Source of the DNA: Roseibium sp. MMSF_3544
GTDB lineage: Bacteria > Pseudomonadota > Alphaproteobacteria > Rhizobiales > Stappiaceae
Length of the DNA stretch: 59,364 nucleotides
Reading direction: 5' to 3'
Assembly (NCBI RefSeq): GCF_030732845.1
Contig: NZ_JASHKA010000029.1
Span: forward strand, 1 to 59,364
The position numbers and the translations under genes are program-made. Below are positions 51,792 through 59,364 of this stretch, one piece after another; positions within the stretch are counted from its first letter, which is position 1, and each line of letters begins with the position of its first letter. Below the pieces are notes generated by a model. It saw only the letters and a program-made list of their open reading frames with translations. It was not told where the DNA came from and ran no database searches.

Positions 51792-52749
51792 ACACACCCT
51801 CCGGCAAGGTTGTTGCGGACCCGACGAGTTTCTCGCCACCGAGCCGTGCCATGACCTCGAGCATGCGTTCGGCTTCTTCCTCGTTCACCGGGCCTGGGGC
51901 GGGAATTCCCGCAACGAAACCGGCTTTCAGCGCTTCAAAATCCGCGTCGCTTTTTGCGCGCATCAGCGGCCTGATCCGGTCGAAGGCTTCCGGGTCGTTC
52001 GCCAGGATATCTTTTGCGCCTCTTGAGGCTGCCATGAAACCGCGGACCAGATCGGGCTGCTCCTTCAGCATCTCGCCATGAAAGACGTACCCGAGCAGGG
52101 GAGTCTCCGGATTTAAGCCGAGAGCCTTGGCGGCGTCTGAAACGGAGATCAGTTCCCGCATGCCCTTTGCCTTCATTTTTGCACCGAAATGCCAGAAGTT
52201 TATTGCGCCTGCGGTCTCGCCGGAGAGTGCATTTTTGAAAATCAGCGGTGGTGCGCCGAAGACCTGCTCGGTTTCGGCGGCAAGGTCGATGCCGTATTCC
52301 TGCTCCGCAAAGGCCCTCAGGATCAGCCAGCTCTTGTCAACCGGACCGCCGGCGATGCCAATCTTCTGACCGGCGAGATCCTCAAGGGTCTGGGCCTCGC
52401 TGTCCTTGGGCACCATCAGACCGCCAACGGATTTGGAATAGGGCACGAAGACATAGTCGTGTCCGTCCGCACGCTGGCGCGCGACCCACAGCCAGTCGGC
52501 AACGACGATATCGGCTTCGCCACCTTGAAACGCGATACGGGTAGCCGGATTTCCGGCAAGGCCAGCAACCTCAAGTTTAAATCCGTTCTGGGTGTCGAGA
52601 CCGTTGTGCTTGATCGTATCAAGCTCCCAGTTCACCGTCCCAACCTTCAGTACAGCTGCCTTGAGGACAGGTTTCTCGCCCGCGTGAACCTGGCCGCTCA
52701 GGGCAAGGCACGCAAGTCCGGCAGCGAACAGTTTGGCAAGCCGATGCAT
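51772..52749 (-). CDS. Periplasmic binding protein (TauA/SsuA/NMT1-like)
   Basis: A 325-residue secreted binding protein. Signal peptide MHRLAKLFAAGLACLALSGQVHA. The fold is of the nitrate/sulfonate/taurine group: VGTVNWELDTIKHNGLD, GNPATRIAFQGGEADIVVADWLWVARQR, and AGQKIGIAGGPVDKSWLILRAF. The genes of sulfonate oxidation are absent, and similar binding proteins stand next to PQQ dehydrogenases in other bacteria. A substrate linked to the dehydrogenase (a metal chelate, PQQ or its precursor) is a guess. Confidence 0.85.
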   Translation of the reverse strand: MHRLAKLFAAGLACLALSGQVHAGEKPVLKAAVLKVGTVNWELDTIKHNGLDTQNGFKLEVAGLAGNPATRIAFQGGEADIVVADWLWVARQRADGHDYVFVPYSKSVGGLMVPKDSEAQTLEDLAGQKIGIAGGPVDKSWLILRAFAEQEYGIDLAAETEQVFGAPPLIFKNALSGETAGAINFWHFGAKMKAKGMRELISVSDAAKALGLNPETPLLGYVFHGEMLKEQPDLVRGFMAASRGAKDILANDPEAFDRIRPLMRAKSDADFEALKAGFVAGIPAPGPVNEEEAERMLEVMARLGGEKLVGSATTLPEGVFVIPEG

Positions 52750-52925
52750 GATTTCCTCCCGATGATATTTACCTTCAGCTTAGCAGGCACACGCGGTCAA
52801 TGAATTGGACTTTCGGTCGGAACTGGCACCCAATTTGACCGGAAATGCCAGCCAGTCATCTATTGTCAAATCTCCTTAGATCCGGAAATCGGAGCCTTCG
52901 CGCTCGGTTTTCCGCATTTGTTGCA

Positions 52926-52980
52926 GTGCACCTACGCAGAATCCCTGAATTCTGCGGTTCAGAAGGTGCACTATGGTGCA
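52926..52980 (+). promoter_or_regulatory. Nested inverted repeats upstream of the quinoprotein dehydrogenase
   Basis: The 346-base gap between the divergent binding-protein and dehydrogenase genes holds no gene. It holds an outer pair GTGCACCT (52926-52933) / AGGTGCAC (52964-52971), an inner pair CGCAGAAT (52935-52942) / ATTCTGCG (52949-52956) around CCCTGA, and a further GGTGCA at 52975-52980. It lies 116-170 bases before the start codon, a normal distance for an activator site. Half-site GGTGCA is close to the GGTACA found in the other promoter regions of the locus. Confidence 0.55.
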
Positions 52981-53095
52981 ATTCTCGGGCGCCAACCTTT
53001 CCACTAGACTGAAAATGAGGGAGGTGGCGGCTACGTGTGTTTGTCCGCATTCAGGACGCGTCGCCCGGTCCGAACTGAACCTGGGAGGAGACAGG

Positions 53096-54859
53096 ATGAG
53101 GAAGTTATTCGCAATGGCAGCGGTCAGTGCACTCGCTATGACCGGGGCACACGCCGATGTGACGGAAGAGGATCTGGCGAACGATCAGGCGACCACCAGC
53201 AGCGTTCTGACCAACGGCATGGGCCGGGACCAGCAGCGCTATTCGCCGCTCAAGATCATCAACAAGGACAACGTCAAGAACGTGGTGCCGGCCTGGGCAT
53301 TTTCACTGGGCGGTGAAAAGCAGCGCGGCCAGGAAACGCAACCACTGATTTATGACGGCGTGATGTATATTACGGGGTCCTACTCGCGGCTCTACGCCAT
53401 CGACGTCAAGACCGGCGAAGAGATCTGGCAATATGACGCCCGCCTTCCCGAGGGCATTTTGCCGTGCTGCGACGTCGTCAACCGCGGTGCAGCTATTTTC
53501 GGCGACAAGATCTATTTCGGGACGCTGGATGCGCGGATCGTGGCGCTTGATCTGAAGACCGGCGATGTGGTCTGGCGCAAGAAAATCGCCGATTACAAGG
53601 CCGGTTATTCCTATACGGCCGCTCCGGTCATCGTGAACGGTCTTGTCATCACGGGTAACTCGGGCGGTGAATTCGGCATTGTCGGCGAAGTGCAGGCCCG
53701 TGACGCGGAAACCGGTGAGCTGGTCTGGACGCGGCCGGTGATCGAAGGCCACATGGGAACCTTCAAGGGTGAAGACAGCACCATGACCGGCACGCTGAAC
53801 GCGACCTGGCCGGGCGATCTCTGGAAAACCGGTGGTGGCGCGACCTGGCTTGGCGGGACGTATGATCAGGACACGAACACGCTCGTGTTCGGCGCAGGCA
53901 ATCCGGCACCATGGAACAGCTGGCTGCGTGGTGCAGGCAACCCGAGCGGTACGGAAGGCGACAACCTCTATGCAGCCTCGCGGATCGGGATCAACCCGGA
54001 AAACGGCGACATCAAGTGGCACTACCAGACGACCCCGCGCGAAGGCTGGGATTTTGACGGTGTGAACGAAGTGATCCCGTTTGTAGATGCCGAGGGCAAC
54101 CAGCGCTACGCGACCGCTGACCGGAACGGATATTTCTATATCCTCAACCGGGAAGACGGGGCGTTCGTCAACGCGTGGCCGTTTGTGAAGCAGATCAGCT
54201 GGGCGGACGGTATCGGTGAGGACGGCCGTCCGAACTTCGTCGAAGCCAACCGCCCGGGCGATCCGAGCAAGGCAGCCGACGGCAAGAAGGGCGAGGTCGT
54301 CTTCGCGGTTCCCTCGTTCCTGGGCGGCAAGAACTGGATGCCGATGGCTCACAATCCGGATACCGGCCTCTTCTATGTGCCGTCGAACGAGTGGGGCATG
54401 GACATCTGGAACGAGCCGATCACTTACAAGAAAGGCGCGGCCTATCTTGGATCCGGGTTCACCATCAAGCCGATCTTCGAAGACTATATCGGGTCTCTGA
54501 AGGCAATCGATCCGAACAGCGGTGAGATCAAGTGGGAACACAAAAACAACGCACCCCTGTGGGGCGGCGTGATGACCACTGCCGGTGGCCTTGTCTTCAC
54601 CGGAATGCCGGAAGGCCAGTTCAAGGCCTTTGATGCGGATACCGGCGAGGAGCTCTGGTCCTTCCAGACCGGTTCCGGTATCGTTGGCCAGCCAATTACG
54701 TGGGACATGGATGGCGAGCAATACATCGCCATTGCCTCCGGATGGGGCGGTGCGGTTCCGCTGTGGGGCGGCGAAGTCGCCAAGAAGGTGAATTACCTCA
54801 ACCAGGGCGGTTCGATCTGGGTGTTCAAACTGCCGAAACAGTTGGCATCTTCGAACTAA
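53096..54859 (+). CDS. exaF: PQQ-dependent alcohol dehydrogenase, lanthanide type (ExaF/PedH-like)
   Basis: A 587-residue periplasmic quinoprotein (signal peptide MRKLFAMAAVSALAMTGAHA). It has the eight-bladed propeller pattern, the vicinal disulfide pair Cys124-Cys125 (ILPCCDVV), metal ligands Glu192 (NSGGEFG) and Asn269 (GAGNPAPWN), and the catalytic Asp319 in GWDFDG with Asp321 two residues later. That second Asp marks the lanthanide-dependent members (XoxF, ExaF, PedH); calcium enzymes have Ala or Ser there. Sequence around the disulfide is of the ethanol-dehydrogenase (ExaA/PedE/PedH) type, not the methanol-dehydrogenase type. Start chosen behind GGGAGGAG. No MxaI-like small subunit is near. 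Likely oxidises short alcohols or aldehydes and passes electrons to PedF. Confidence 0.88.
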   Translation: MRKLFAMAAVSALAMTGAHADVTEEDLANDQATTSSVLTNGMGRDQQRYSPLKIINKDNVKNVVPAWAFSLGGEKQRGQETQPLIYDGVMYITGSYSRLYAIDVKTGEEIWQYDARLPEGILPCCDVVNRGAAIFGDKIYFGTLDARIVALDLKTGDVVWRKKIADYKAGYSYTAAPVIVNGLVITGNSGGEFGIVGEVQARDAETGELVWTRPVIEGHMGTFKGEDSTMTGTLNATWPGDLWKTGGGATWLGGTYDQDTNTLVFGAGNPAPWNSWLRGAGNPSGTEGDNLYAASRIGINPENGDIKWHYQTTPREGWDFDGVNEVIPFVDAEGNQRYATADRNGYFYILNREDGAFVNAWPFVKQISWADGIGEDGRPNFVEANRPGDPSKAADGKKGEVVFAVPSFLGGKNWMPMAHNPDTGLFYVPSNEWGMDIWNEPITYKKGAAYLGSGFTIKPIFEDYIGSLKAIDPNSGEIKWEHKNNAPLWGGVMTTAGGLVFTGMPEGQFKAFDADTGEELWSFQTGSGIVGQPITWDMDGEQYIAIASGWGGAVPLWGGEVAKKVNYLNQGGSIWVFKLPKQLASSN

Positions 54860-54872
54860 ATCGCAACAGCTC

Positions 54873-54904
54873 AAGGCTTCCGGCGGTGTTCCGCCGGAAG
54901 CCTT
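54873..54904 (+). terminator. Strong hairpin after the dehydrogenase gene
   Basis: AAGGCTTCCGGCGG (54873-54886) pairs with CCGCCGGAAGCCTT (54891-54904): fourteen perfect pairs around TGTT. There is no T run, so it may act as a 3' stabiliser that keeps dehydrogenase mRNA more abundant than the regulator message downstream as much as a terminator. Confidence 0.7.
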
Positions 54905-54973
54905 CGCGTAAACCCGGCTGTTTGCGTGCAAGAACTGCTCGACACAATTGTTCCGGACCGGGAGGAGAGGGTC

Positions 54974-55702
54974 ATGTCAATTGAAAGCGACAGCGTCACC
55001 AAGTTCCTGATCATTGATGATCATCCCCTGTTCCGGGAAGCGCTTCACAGTGCTGTGGAACTCGCCTACCCGAATTCAGATACGCTTGATGCGGCTTCGC
55101 TCGATGATGCCTGTGAGTTGCTGGACGACGATGCAGGCTTCGACCTTGCGCTTCTGGATCTGTCCATTCCGGGTGTGAAGGGCATGGACGGACTTCTGCA
55201 TCTGAGAACACATTATCCCCGCCTGCCGGTGGTCGTTGTCTCCGGAGCGGAAGACCCGCCGATCATCGCCCAGGTCATGGCCTACGGCGCAGCCGGTTTC
55301 ATCCCGAAATCTTCGAAGAAAACCACCCTGGCGAACGCCATCCAGCAGGTGATGAATGGCGCTACTTACCTGCCGGACGACTACAATGATGCGGACGACG
55401 AACCGCTTGACGATCAGACGCGCAAGATGATCGAACGGTTGTCCAGCCTGACGCCACAGCAGATCCGCGTCCTTCAGATGATTTGCAACGGCTTGCTGAA
55501 CAAACAGATTGCCTATGAGCTCCAGGTCGGCGAAACCACCGTGAAGGCTCATGTCTCGGAAATTCTTCGCAAATTATGTGTTTCGAGCCGGACCCAGGCC
55601 GTGATCGAGGTCAAGAAACTCGAAGCGCTCGGCACCGCTGATCCCTTCGACACAAGTGCCACATCAAATCAGGACACCAGGTCCCTCCGGCATCACAGCT
55701 AG
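54974..55702 (+). CDS. LuxR/NarL-family response regulator (AgmR/ErbR/PedR1-like)
   Basis: A 242-residue two-component response regulator. Receiver domain 1-125 with acidic pocket D15/D16, phosphoacceptor Asp62 (LALLDLSIPG) and Lys112 (FIPKSS). LuxR-type helix-turn-helix ~164-210 (LTPQQIRVLQMICNGLLNKQIAYELQVGETTVKAHVSEI as landmark). Regulators of this group activate quinoprotein ethanol dehydrogenase genes in Pseudomonas. The ATG at 54974 follows GGAGGAGAGG. It is most likely the activator for the exaF and pedF promoters. Confidence 0.85.
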   Translation: MSIESDSVTKFLIIDDHPLFREALHSAVELAYPNSDTLDAASLDDACELLDDDAGFDLALLDLSIPGVKGMDGLLHLRTHYPRLPVVVVSGAEDPPIIAQVMAYGAAGFIPKSSKKTTLANAIQQVMNGATYLPDDYNDADDEPLDDQTRKMIERLSSLTPQQIRVLQMICNGLLNKQIAYELQVGETTVKAHVSEILRKLCVSSRTQAVIEVKKLEALGTADPFDTSATSNQDTRSLRHHS

Positions 55703-55766
55703 AGTTTGTGTGTTACCGACTTCGCCGTTCAGGTCGCTTGGCTGCGCGATCAGGTCCCCGGCACGG

Positions 55767-57119
55767 TTACTTGCTGGAATTGATCAGGTGTGTTGCCAGC
55801 GCGCGAAGTTGAGCGGGCTTCACAGGTTTCGGCAGGTGTTCGACACCGAGATGCCTGGCGCGCTCGGTAACACTCTGCGACGCGTCCGCGGTTGCCAGGA
55901 TAGCCGGAACACGCACTGGCAGCAGGTCGAAAAGGCGCTCCAGCGTGTCGGTACCCAAATGTCCGAAGTCCAGATGGTGATCTGCAATAATCAAATCGGG
56001 CAACCAGGTCGTTCCCTCGAGCGCATCAATGGCCTGGGGCGTCGAGCGGGCGATCCTGTACTGACAACCCCAGTTTGCCAGAAGCCCTTCCATGGCCTCA
56101 AGAACGGCCGGATCGTTCTCAATAACCAGTATCTTCTTGCCGGCTAGATTCGCGTTTGTGGGCAGTGTGGCCGGAGCAACCGGTGCGGCATTCACCACCG
56201 AAGGCGGAGCCTCCGCGCGCTTTGCCCGAATGCGGAAGATACTCCCCTTGCCCGGTGTTGAACGCACCGAGACATCGTGCTTGAGCGCTGTCACCAGCCG
56301 GCGGACAATGGCAAGTCCCAGTCCCAGACCGGTCCCGTGTTCTGCATCTCCATGCGTCAGCGGCCCGCGGTGAAACTCCTCGAAGATTTTCTCCTGCTGG
56401 TCTTCCGGAATTCCGGCGCCCGTATCGATCACCTCAATGGAGATGTCGTCCCCATGCCTGCGGGTTCCGATCAGGACACCACCGCGTTCCGTGTAGCGGA
56501 TGGCGTTGGTGATCAGGTTCTGGAGCGCGCGCCGGAGCATCAGGCGGTCCGTGTAGACGCAGTCATTGGTTACGGCAACACGCAGGCGCAGCCCTTTTTT
56601 CTCCGCGATCGGGCGCAGATCAGACAACAGGCTGGCGAGTATCGGCGGGATCGGCACCGATGCGAAACGTGGTGTGGTGACACCGGCGTCCAGTCGGGAA
56701 ATGTCGAGGAGCGTTCGCAGCAGTTCGTTCATCGTATCGAGCGAGCGTTCGACCTGGCTGACCATGGAGCGGGCCTGTTCCGACACCTGCAGGTCATAGA
56801 GCGAGGAAATCGTCAATTGCGCGGCGTTCAGCGGCTGCAGAATGTCGTGGCTGGCCGCGGCCAGGAACTGTGTCTTCGACCGGTTTGCGCGCTCGGATAT
56901 GTCCTTCTGCTCGGCCAGTTCGATATTGGTTTCCTCGAGCCGTCGCAGCGCGGATGTCAGCTCGTCGGTCCGCCGCCTGACCTGGCCTTCCAGCGAGATC
57001 GCCGTCTGAAAAAGCGAGAACGCGTTTCGTTGCTGGTCCATGGCCTGTTCAACCCGGTCGACAAGCGCAGAATTGATCTTTTGCAGGCGGATCACGTCAT
57101 CAATATCGGACAGGCTCAT
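55767..57119 (-). CDS. Hybrid sensor histidine kinase (NahK/ErcS'-like)
   Basis: A 450-residue soluble kinase without membrane helices. N-terminal ~80 residues are coiled coil. HisKA with His91 (AAASHDILQPLNA), HATPase_c with Asn205 (NLITNAIRYTE), GTGLGLGLAIV, then a receiver domain with Asp380 (DLIIADHHLD). The soluble hybrid layout and the FIST-domain partner gene upstream (four-base overlap) are the pattern of NahK with NosP. In Pseudomonas aeruginosa that pair stands beside the ethanol-oxidation regulators, as here. Confidence 0.85.
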   Translation of the reverse strand: MSLSDIDDVIRLQKINSALVDRVEQAMDQQRNAFSLFQTAISLEGQVRRRTDELTSALRRLEETNIELAEQKDISERANRSKTQFLAAASHDILQPLNAAQLTISSLYDLQVSEQARSMVSQVERSLDTMNELLRTLLDISRLDAGVTTPRFASVPIPPILASLLSDLRPIAEKKGLRLRVAVTNDCVYTDRLMLRRALQNLITNAIRYTERGGVLIGTRRHGDDISIEVIDTGAGIPEDQQEKIFEEFHRGPLTHGDAEHGTGLGLGLAIVRRLVTALKHDVSVRSTPGKGSIFRIRAKRAEAPPSVVNAAPVAPATLPTNANLAGKKILVIENDPAVLEAMEGLLANWGCQYRIARSTPQAIDALEGTTWLPDLIIADHHLDFGHLGTDTLERLFDLLPVRVPAILATADASQSVTERARHLGVEHLPKPVKPAQLRALATHLINSSK

Positions 57120-58369
57120 ACCGCGTCTCCCGCGTTTCCGGACAACCGCGCAAAGGCAATTCCGGTAAAGGTCTGGTTGAGATGCATCGACAAGTACTGT
57201 TCGCCGTAGGTGTTGAACCCGACGACATTGTATTTCTGATAAATTTTCTGGATCCGCTGCGTTGCCTGGCGGTTTTGCGCATCAATGCGCCTCAGGACGC
57301 AATCGAATCCGAGAACGAAATCGACATCGCCGATTTCGCTGACCACATTTTCAAATGCCTCGTTCGTGGACCGGGTCATGCCGGTCGGCTCTGCAACCGT
57401 CAGGACGATGCCATCGTCGATCGCGCAAAAAAACGACAGGGAACCGTCCGGGTTCACCTTCTGGACAGACCGGCAGTAATATTCGCCGCCGACACGCACG
57501 ACCAGCGGATGGGAGGCAAAGCTCATCGGCGACAACGCGCCCGGGTCTATCCCGACGGCGCGCGCATATTCCGTCGCGGCCTCCGCCGCATTGAACTCGT
57601 AAATGATGCGCCGCTCCGGATCGGACCTAGTCACGACCAGCTTGCGCTCCGTTGGCACAAAATTGTCAGTCTTGAAGATCTTGAACGGCACCTTGCTGCG
57701 GAAAAACAGGACAATCGCACAATCGTCTCCGACCTCGCCATTCAGGATCAGCGAGGTTCTGGTGAAGCGCATGCTGTCTCCGGCGGAGCCTCCCAAAAGG
57801 GGAATGTCCTCTAACGCCCAGTGCAGCGCGGCGGTGACCATTTCCTCGACGACAGACATGCCGTCGATGAGGCAAAGGGCAAAGATGTCGCCGGTTTCCT
57901 GAGTGTTGCCGTTTGTACCGCTTACGGATTCGAAGGTCTGCCGCGCTTCCTTGACCTGGGCGACGATACGGTCGAAGCCAGTTGAGCGGATCCCCTCGAT
58001 CCGCACGGCGGTGGCAACAAAGTGGTCTTTCGGGAACAACACGGCCATGCACTGGCCGGTGTCTTCTTGCTGGCCGCCGATCTCGCCGGCTGTCGAGCAG
58101 GCTGCATATGGCAGCCCGGACGCGTGTTCCGCCATCCGGGTTTTGACCAGTTGGGGCGGGAAACGATCTTGGGAAAAAAACAACAAGCCAAGCGCAAACT
58201 GCCCGGACCGGGCAGCTTTCCCGAGTTCAGCCCAGAAAGACTGTTCTTCCGGCTGGCTGGTCGTCAGAACAGCCACGCCGCACTCATGCCGCGTCCCGAA
58301 GCTTGGGTTCAATCTCTCCTCCCGGGGTCCGGCTTCCCTTGTCGTCGGGATGTCCGTCTCCGTGTTCAA
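57116..58369 (-). CDS. FIST-domain sensor protein (NosP-like)
   Basis: A 417-residue soluble protein with FIST N and C domains: YAACSTAGEIGGQQ, LCLIDGMSVVEEMVTAAL, IPLLGGSAGDSMRF, LFFRSKVPFKIFKTDNFVPTERKLVVTRSD, and the C-terminal FDCVLRRIDAQN and VVGFNTYGEQY. NosP-type FIST proteins bind heme and nitric oxide and inhibit the kinase encoded next to them. The kinase gene starts inside its stop codon. Heme binding is family knowledge, not something I can confirm here. Confidence 0.82.
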   Translation of the reverse strand: MNTETDIPTTREAGPREERLNPSFGTRHECGVAVLTTSQPEEQSFWAELGKAARSGQFALGLLFFSQDRFPPQLVKTRMAEHASGLPYAACSTAGEIGGQQEDTGQCMAVLFPKDHFVATAVRIEGIRSTGFDRIVAQVKEARQTFESVSGTNGNTQETGDIFALCLIDGMSVVEEMVTAALHWALEDIPLLGGSAGDSMRFTRTSLILNGEVGDDCAIVLFFRSKVPFKIFKTDNFVPTERKLVVTRSDPERRIIYEFNAAEAATEYARAVGIDPGALSPMSFASHPLVVRVGGEYYCRSVQKVNPDGSLSFFCAIDDGIVLTVAEPTGMTRSTNEAFENVVSEIGDVDFVLGFDCVLRRIDAQNRQATQRIQKIYQKYNVVGFNTYGEQYLSMHLNQTFTGIAFARLSGNAGDAV

Positions 58370-58421
58370 TTTGTAGCTTTAGAACGCGAGCCTTGTAAAG
58401 CTGAGCACAACCCGACCTAAA

Positions 58422-58432
58422 GTACAGTGTAC
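58422..58432 (+). promoter_or_regulatory. Palindrome GTACA-G-TGTAC in the FIST / coxG divergent promoter region
   Basis: In the 129-base gap between the divergent FIST and CoxG genes, GTACA and its reverse complement TGTAC flank one central base. The half-site equals the core of the GGTACA motif seen at 39754 and 44585. Candidate dimer binding site; by eye only. Confidence 0.35.
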
Positions 58433-58498
58433 AGCCGTCCGCTGCTGTTCTTTTCTAGTGTTCCTGATTTTTGAAGATATTCAGGTGGGAGGAGCACT

Positions 58499-59173
58499 AT
58501 GGATATTTCGGGCAACCAGCTGATACCGGCGGGCCGCGAAGAGGTGTGGCGTGCGCTGAACGATCCGGAAGTCCTGAAGGCCTGTATCCCGGGTTGCGAC
58601 AGTCTTGAAAAGACATCGGACACGGAAATGAATGCCCAGGTCACGACCAAGATCGGACCGGTCAAGGCAAAGTTCAAGGGCGCTGTGACGCTTGAGAATA
58701 TCAATCCTCCGGAAAGCTACACGATCACCGGCGAAGGCAAGGGTGGTGTTGCCGGGTTTGCAAAAGGCGGCGCCGACGTCAAGCTGAGCGAGGCGGACGG
58801 CGGTACCATGCTTGAGTATTCCGCGAAGGCTCAGGTCGGCGGCAAGCTGGCACAGCTCGGCAGCCGGTTGATCGACTCGACAGCCCGCAAAATGGCCGAG
58901 GACTTTTTCACCAAATTTTCAGAAACCGTTGCCGGACCACCCGCGACGGAGGCCGAGAGCAAGCCCGAGGCGGCACCTGCAGCAGTCGCGGCACTTGACT
59001 CGGGTGCGGATGCTGGAGCTGCAAGCCAGCCCGCGCGCCCGGTGGAGACGGCCGTATCGGCCGAAACTGAAACTCCGAGCGCAGCCGACGACACAAAGGT
59101 CTTCGGTGGCCCAATGGTCTGGGGACTTCTGGCTCTTGGTGTACTGGTCGTCGTCCTGGCGCTTCTTATTTAA
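58499..59173 (+). CDS. coxG: CoxG-like protein (carbon monoxide dehydrogenase subunit G family, SRPBCC) with C-terminal membrane anchor
   Basis: A 224-residue protein. Residues 1-145 are the SRPBCC/CoxG domain: MDISGNQLIPAGREEVWRALNDPEVLKACIPGCDSLE and YTITGEGKGGVAGFAKGGADVKL as landmarks. An Ala/Pro/Glu-rich linker follows, and then a C-terminal helix (VWGLLALGVLVVVLALLI). CoxG anchors molybdenum hydroxylases to the inner membrane. The (2Fe-2S) subunit gene starting at 59302 fits this. GGGAGGAG precedes the ATG. Confidence 0.85.
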   Translation: MDISGNQLIPAGREEVWRALNDPEVLKACIPGCDSLEKTSDTEMNAQVTTKIGPVKAKFKGAVTLENINPPESYTITGEGKGGVAGFAKGGADVKLSEADGGTMLEYSAKAQVGGKLAQLGSRLIDSTARKMAEDFFTKFSETVAGPPATEAESKPEAAPAAVAALDSGADAGAASQPARPVETAVSAETETPSAADDTKVFGGPMVWGLLALGVLVVVLALLI

Positions 59174-59255
59174 CGACGGAAGGGACTAGGTGCCGGACAG
59201 GCCGGCAGGATGAATTCAATCAGACACCGGTGACAGACCGGGTTGGCAGGATCCA

Positions 59256-59275
59256 GGGCCCTGTTCGCAGGGCCC
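59256..59275 (+). promoter_or_regulatory. UUCG hairpin between coxG and the next gene
   Basis: GGGCCCTG and CAGGGCCC enclose TTCG, an eight-pair stem with the very stable tetraloop. It lies 26 bases before the next start and has no T run. Processing or stabilising element, function unknown. Confidence 0.55.
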
Positions 59276-59301
59276 GGAAACTTCGATAGGGAGAGGAATT
59301 T

Positions 59302-59364
59302 ATGTCGAAGGTATCGATGGTTTTGAACGGGAAGTCTGTTTCGGCGGATGTTGAGGACCGTACG
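59302..59364 (+). CDS. coxS: (2Fe-2S)-binding small subunit of a molybdenum hydroxylase, 5' end only
   Basis: Partial gene cut by the window end: 21 codons giving MSKVSMVLNGKSVSADVEDRT. The strand S-M-V-L-N-G-K followed by V-S-A-D-V-E-D-R-T is the typical start of the CoxS/XdhC-type ferredoxin domain. The ribosome site GGGAGAGG is about eight bases upstream. It follows coxG, so CO dehydrogenase-like or related aldehyde/xanthine oxidase subunits are expected to the right. Confidence 0.75.
   Translation, partial: MSKVSMVLNGKSVSADVEDRT

Noticed and set aside
53096..54859. Methanol dehydrogenase XoxF
   Set aside because: It has the Asp-x-Asp motif but the disulfide region and length follow the ethanol-dehydrogenase branch, and the partner cytochrome is of PedF type.

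Overview
The sequence is about 60% GC, dense and mostly operonic. It looks like a marine alphaproteobacterium of the Roseibium/Labrenzia/Stappia type (Hyphomicrobiales). That placement rests on gene content and protein style, not on a marker gene, and is an inference. Three functional blocks follow one another.

Block 1 (1-13612) is a carbohydrate or sugar-acid uptake and catabolism locus. At the left edge lies the 3' end of what looks like an initiator tRNA gene, without its anticodon arm, followed by a terminator; this resembles an integration scar. Then come an amidohydrolase, a complete RbsABC-type ABC importer, a regulator that joins an IclR-type helix-turn-helix to a copy of the importer's own binding protein, a second reduced IclR-like protein, an alpha/beta hydrolase, a fumarylacetoacetase-family dehydratase and a semialdehyde dehydrogenase. 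Two reductases (an SDR and a DenD-like enzyme) converge from the other strand. The set fits uptake of a sugar lactone or sugar acid and its non-phosphorylative breakdown to a central keto acid.

Block 2 (about 13855-39225) is one uninterrupted operon for an extracellular contractile injection system (eCIS; Afp/PVC/MAC relatives). It encodes a terminator/cap, one sheath, two tube proteins, a DUF5908-like small protein, a LysM-type hub protein, a VgrG-like spike, PAAR, gp25, two large baseplate proteins, a large unknown protein in the slot of the fibre gene, a tape measure protein, a 1812-residue multidomain toxin candidate and an AAA+ ATPase. The toxin has an acidic repeat region, a DUF4157 zincin-like domain, a CHAP/NlpC-like cysteine-histidine domain, a long amphipathic helical region and a C-terminal RGH/N nuclease-like domain. 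This is the most interesting part of the window.

Block 3 (39280-58369) is a PQQ-dependent alcohol oxidation locus of the Pseudomonas ped/exa type. It has a quinoprotein alcohol dehydrogenase with the Asp-x-Asp signature of lanthanide enzymes, a PedF-type cytochrome c-550 and a second cytochrome c, an associated periplasmic binding protein, a PedABC-like ABC system with beta-propeller and Sel1 partners, and a NosR-like FMN/iron-sulfur membrane protein with its own ApbE flavin transferase. It also has a Tau/Ssu-like importer, a LuxR-type response regulator, and a hybrid histidine kinase paired with a FIST-domain sensor. Inverted repeats with GGTGCA or GGTACA half-sites stand in several of its promoter regions.

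The right edge (58499-59364) starts a molybdenum hydroxylase (CoxG/CoxS) locus that continues beyond the window.
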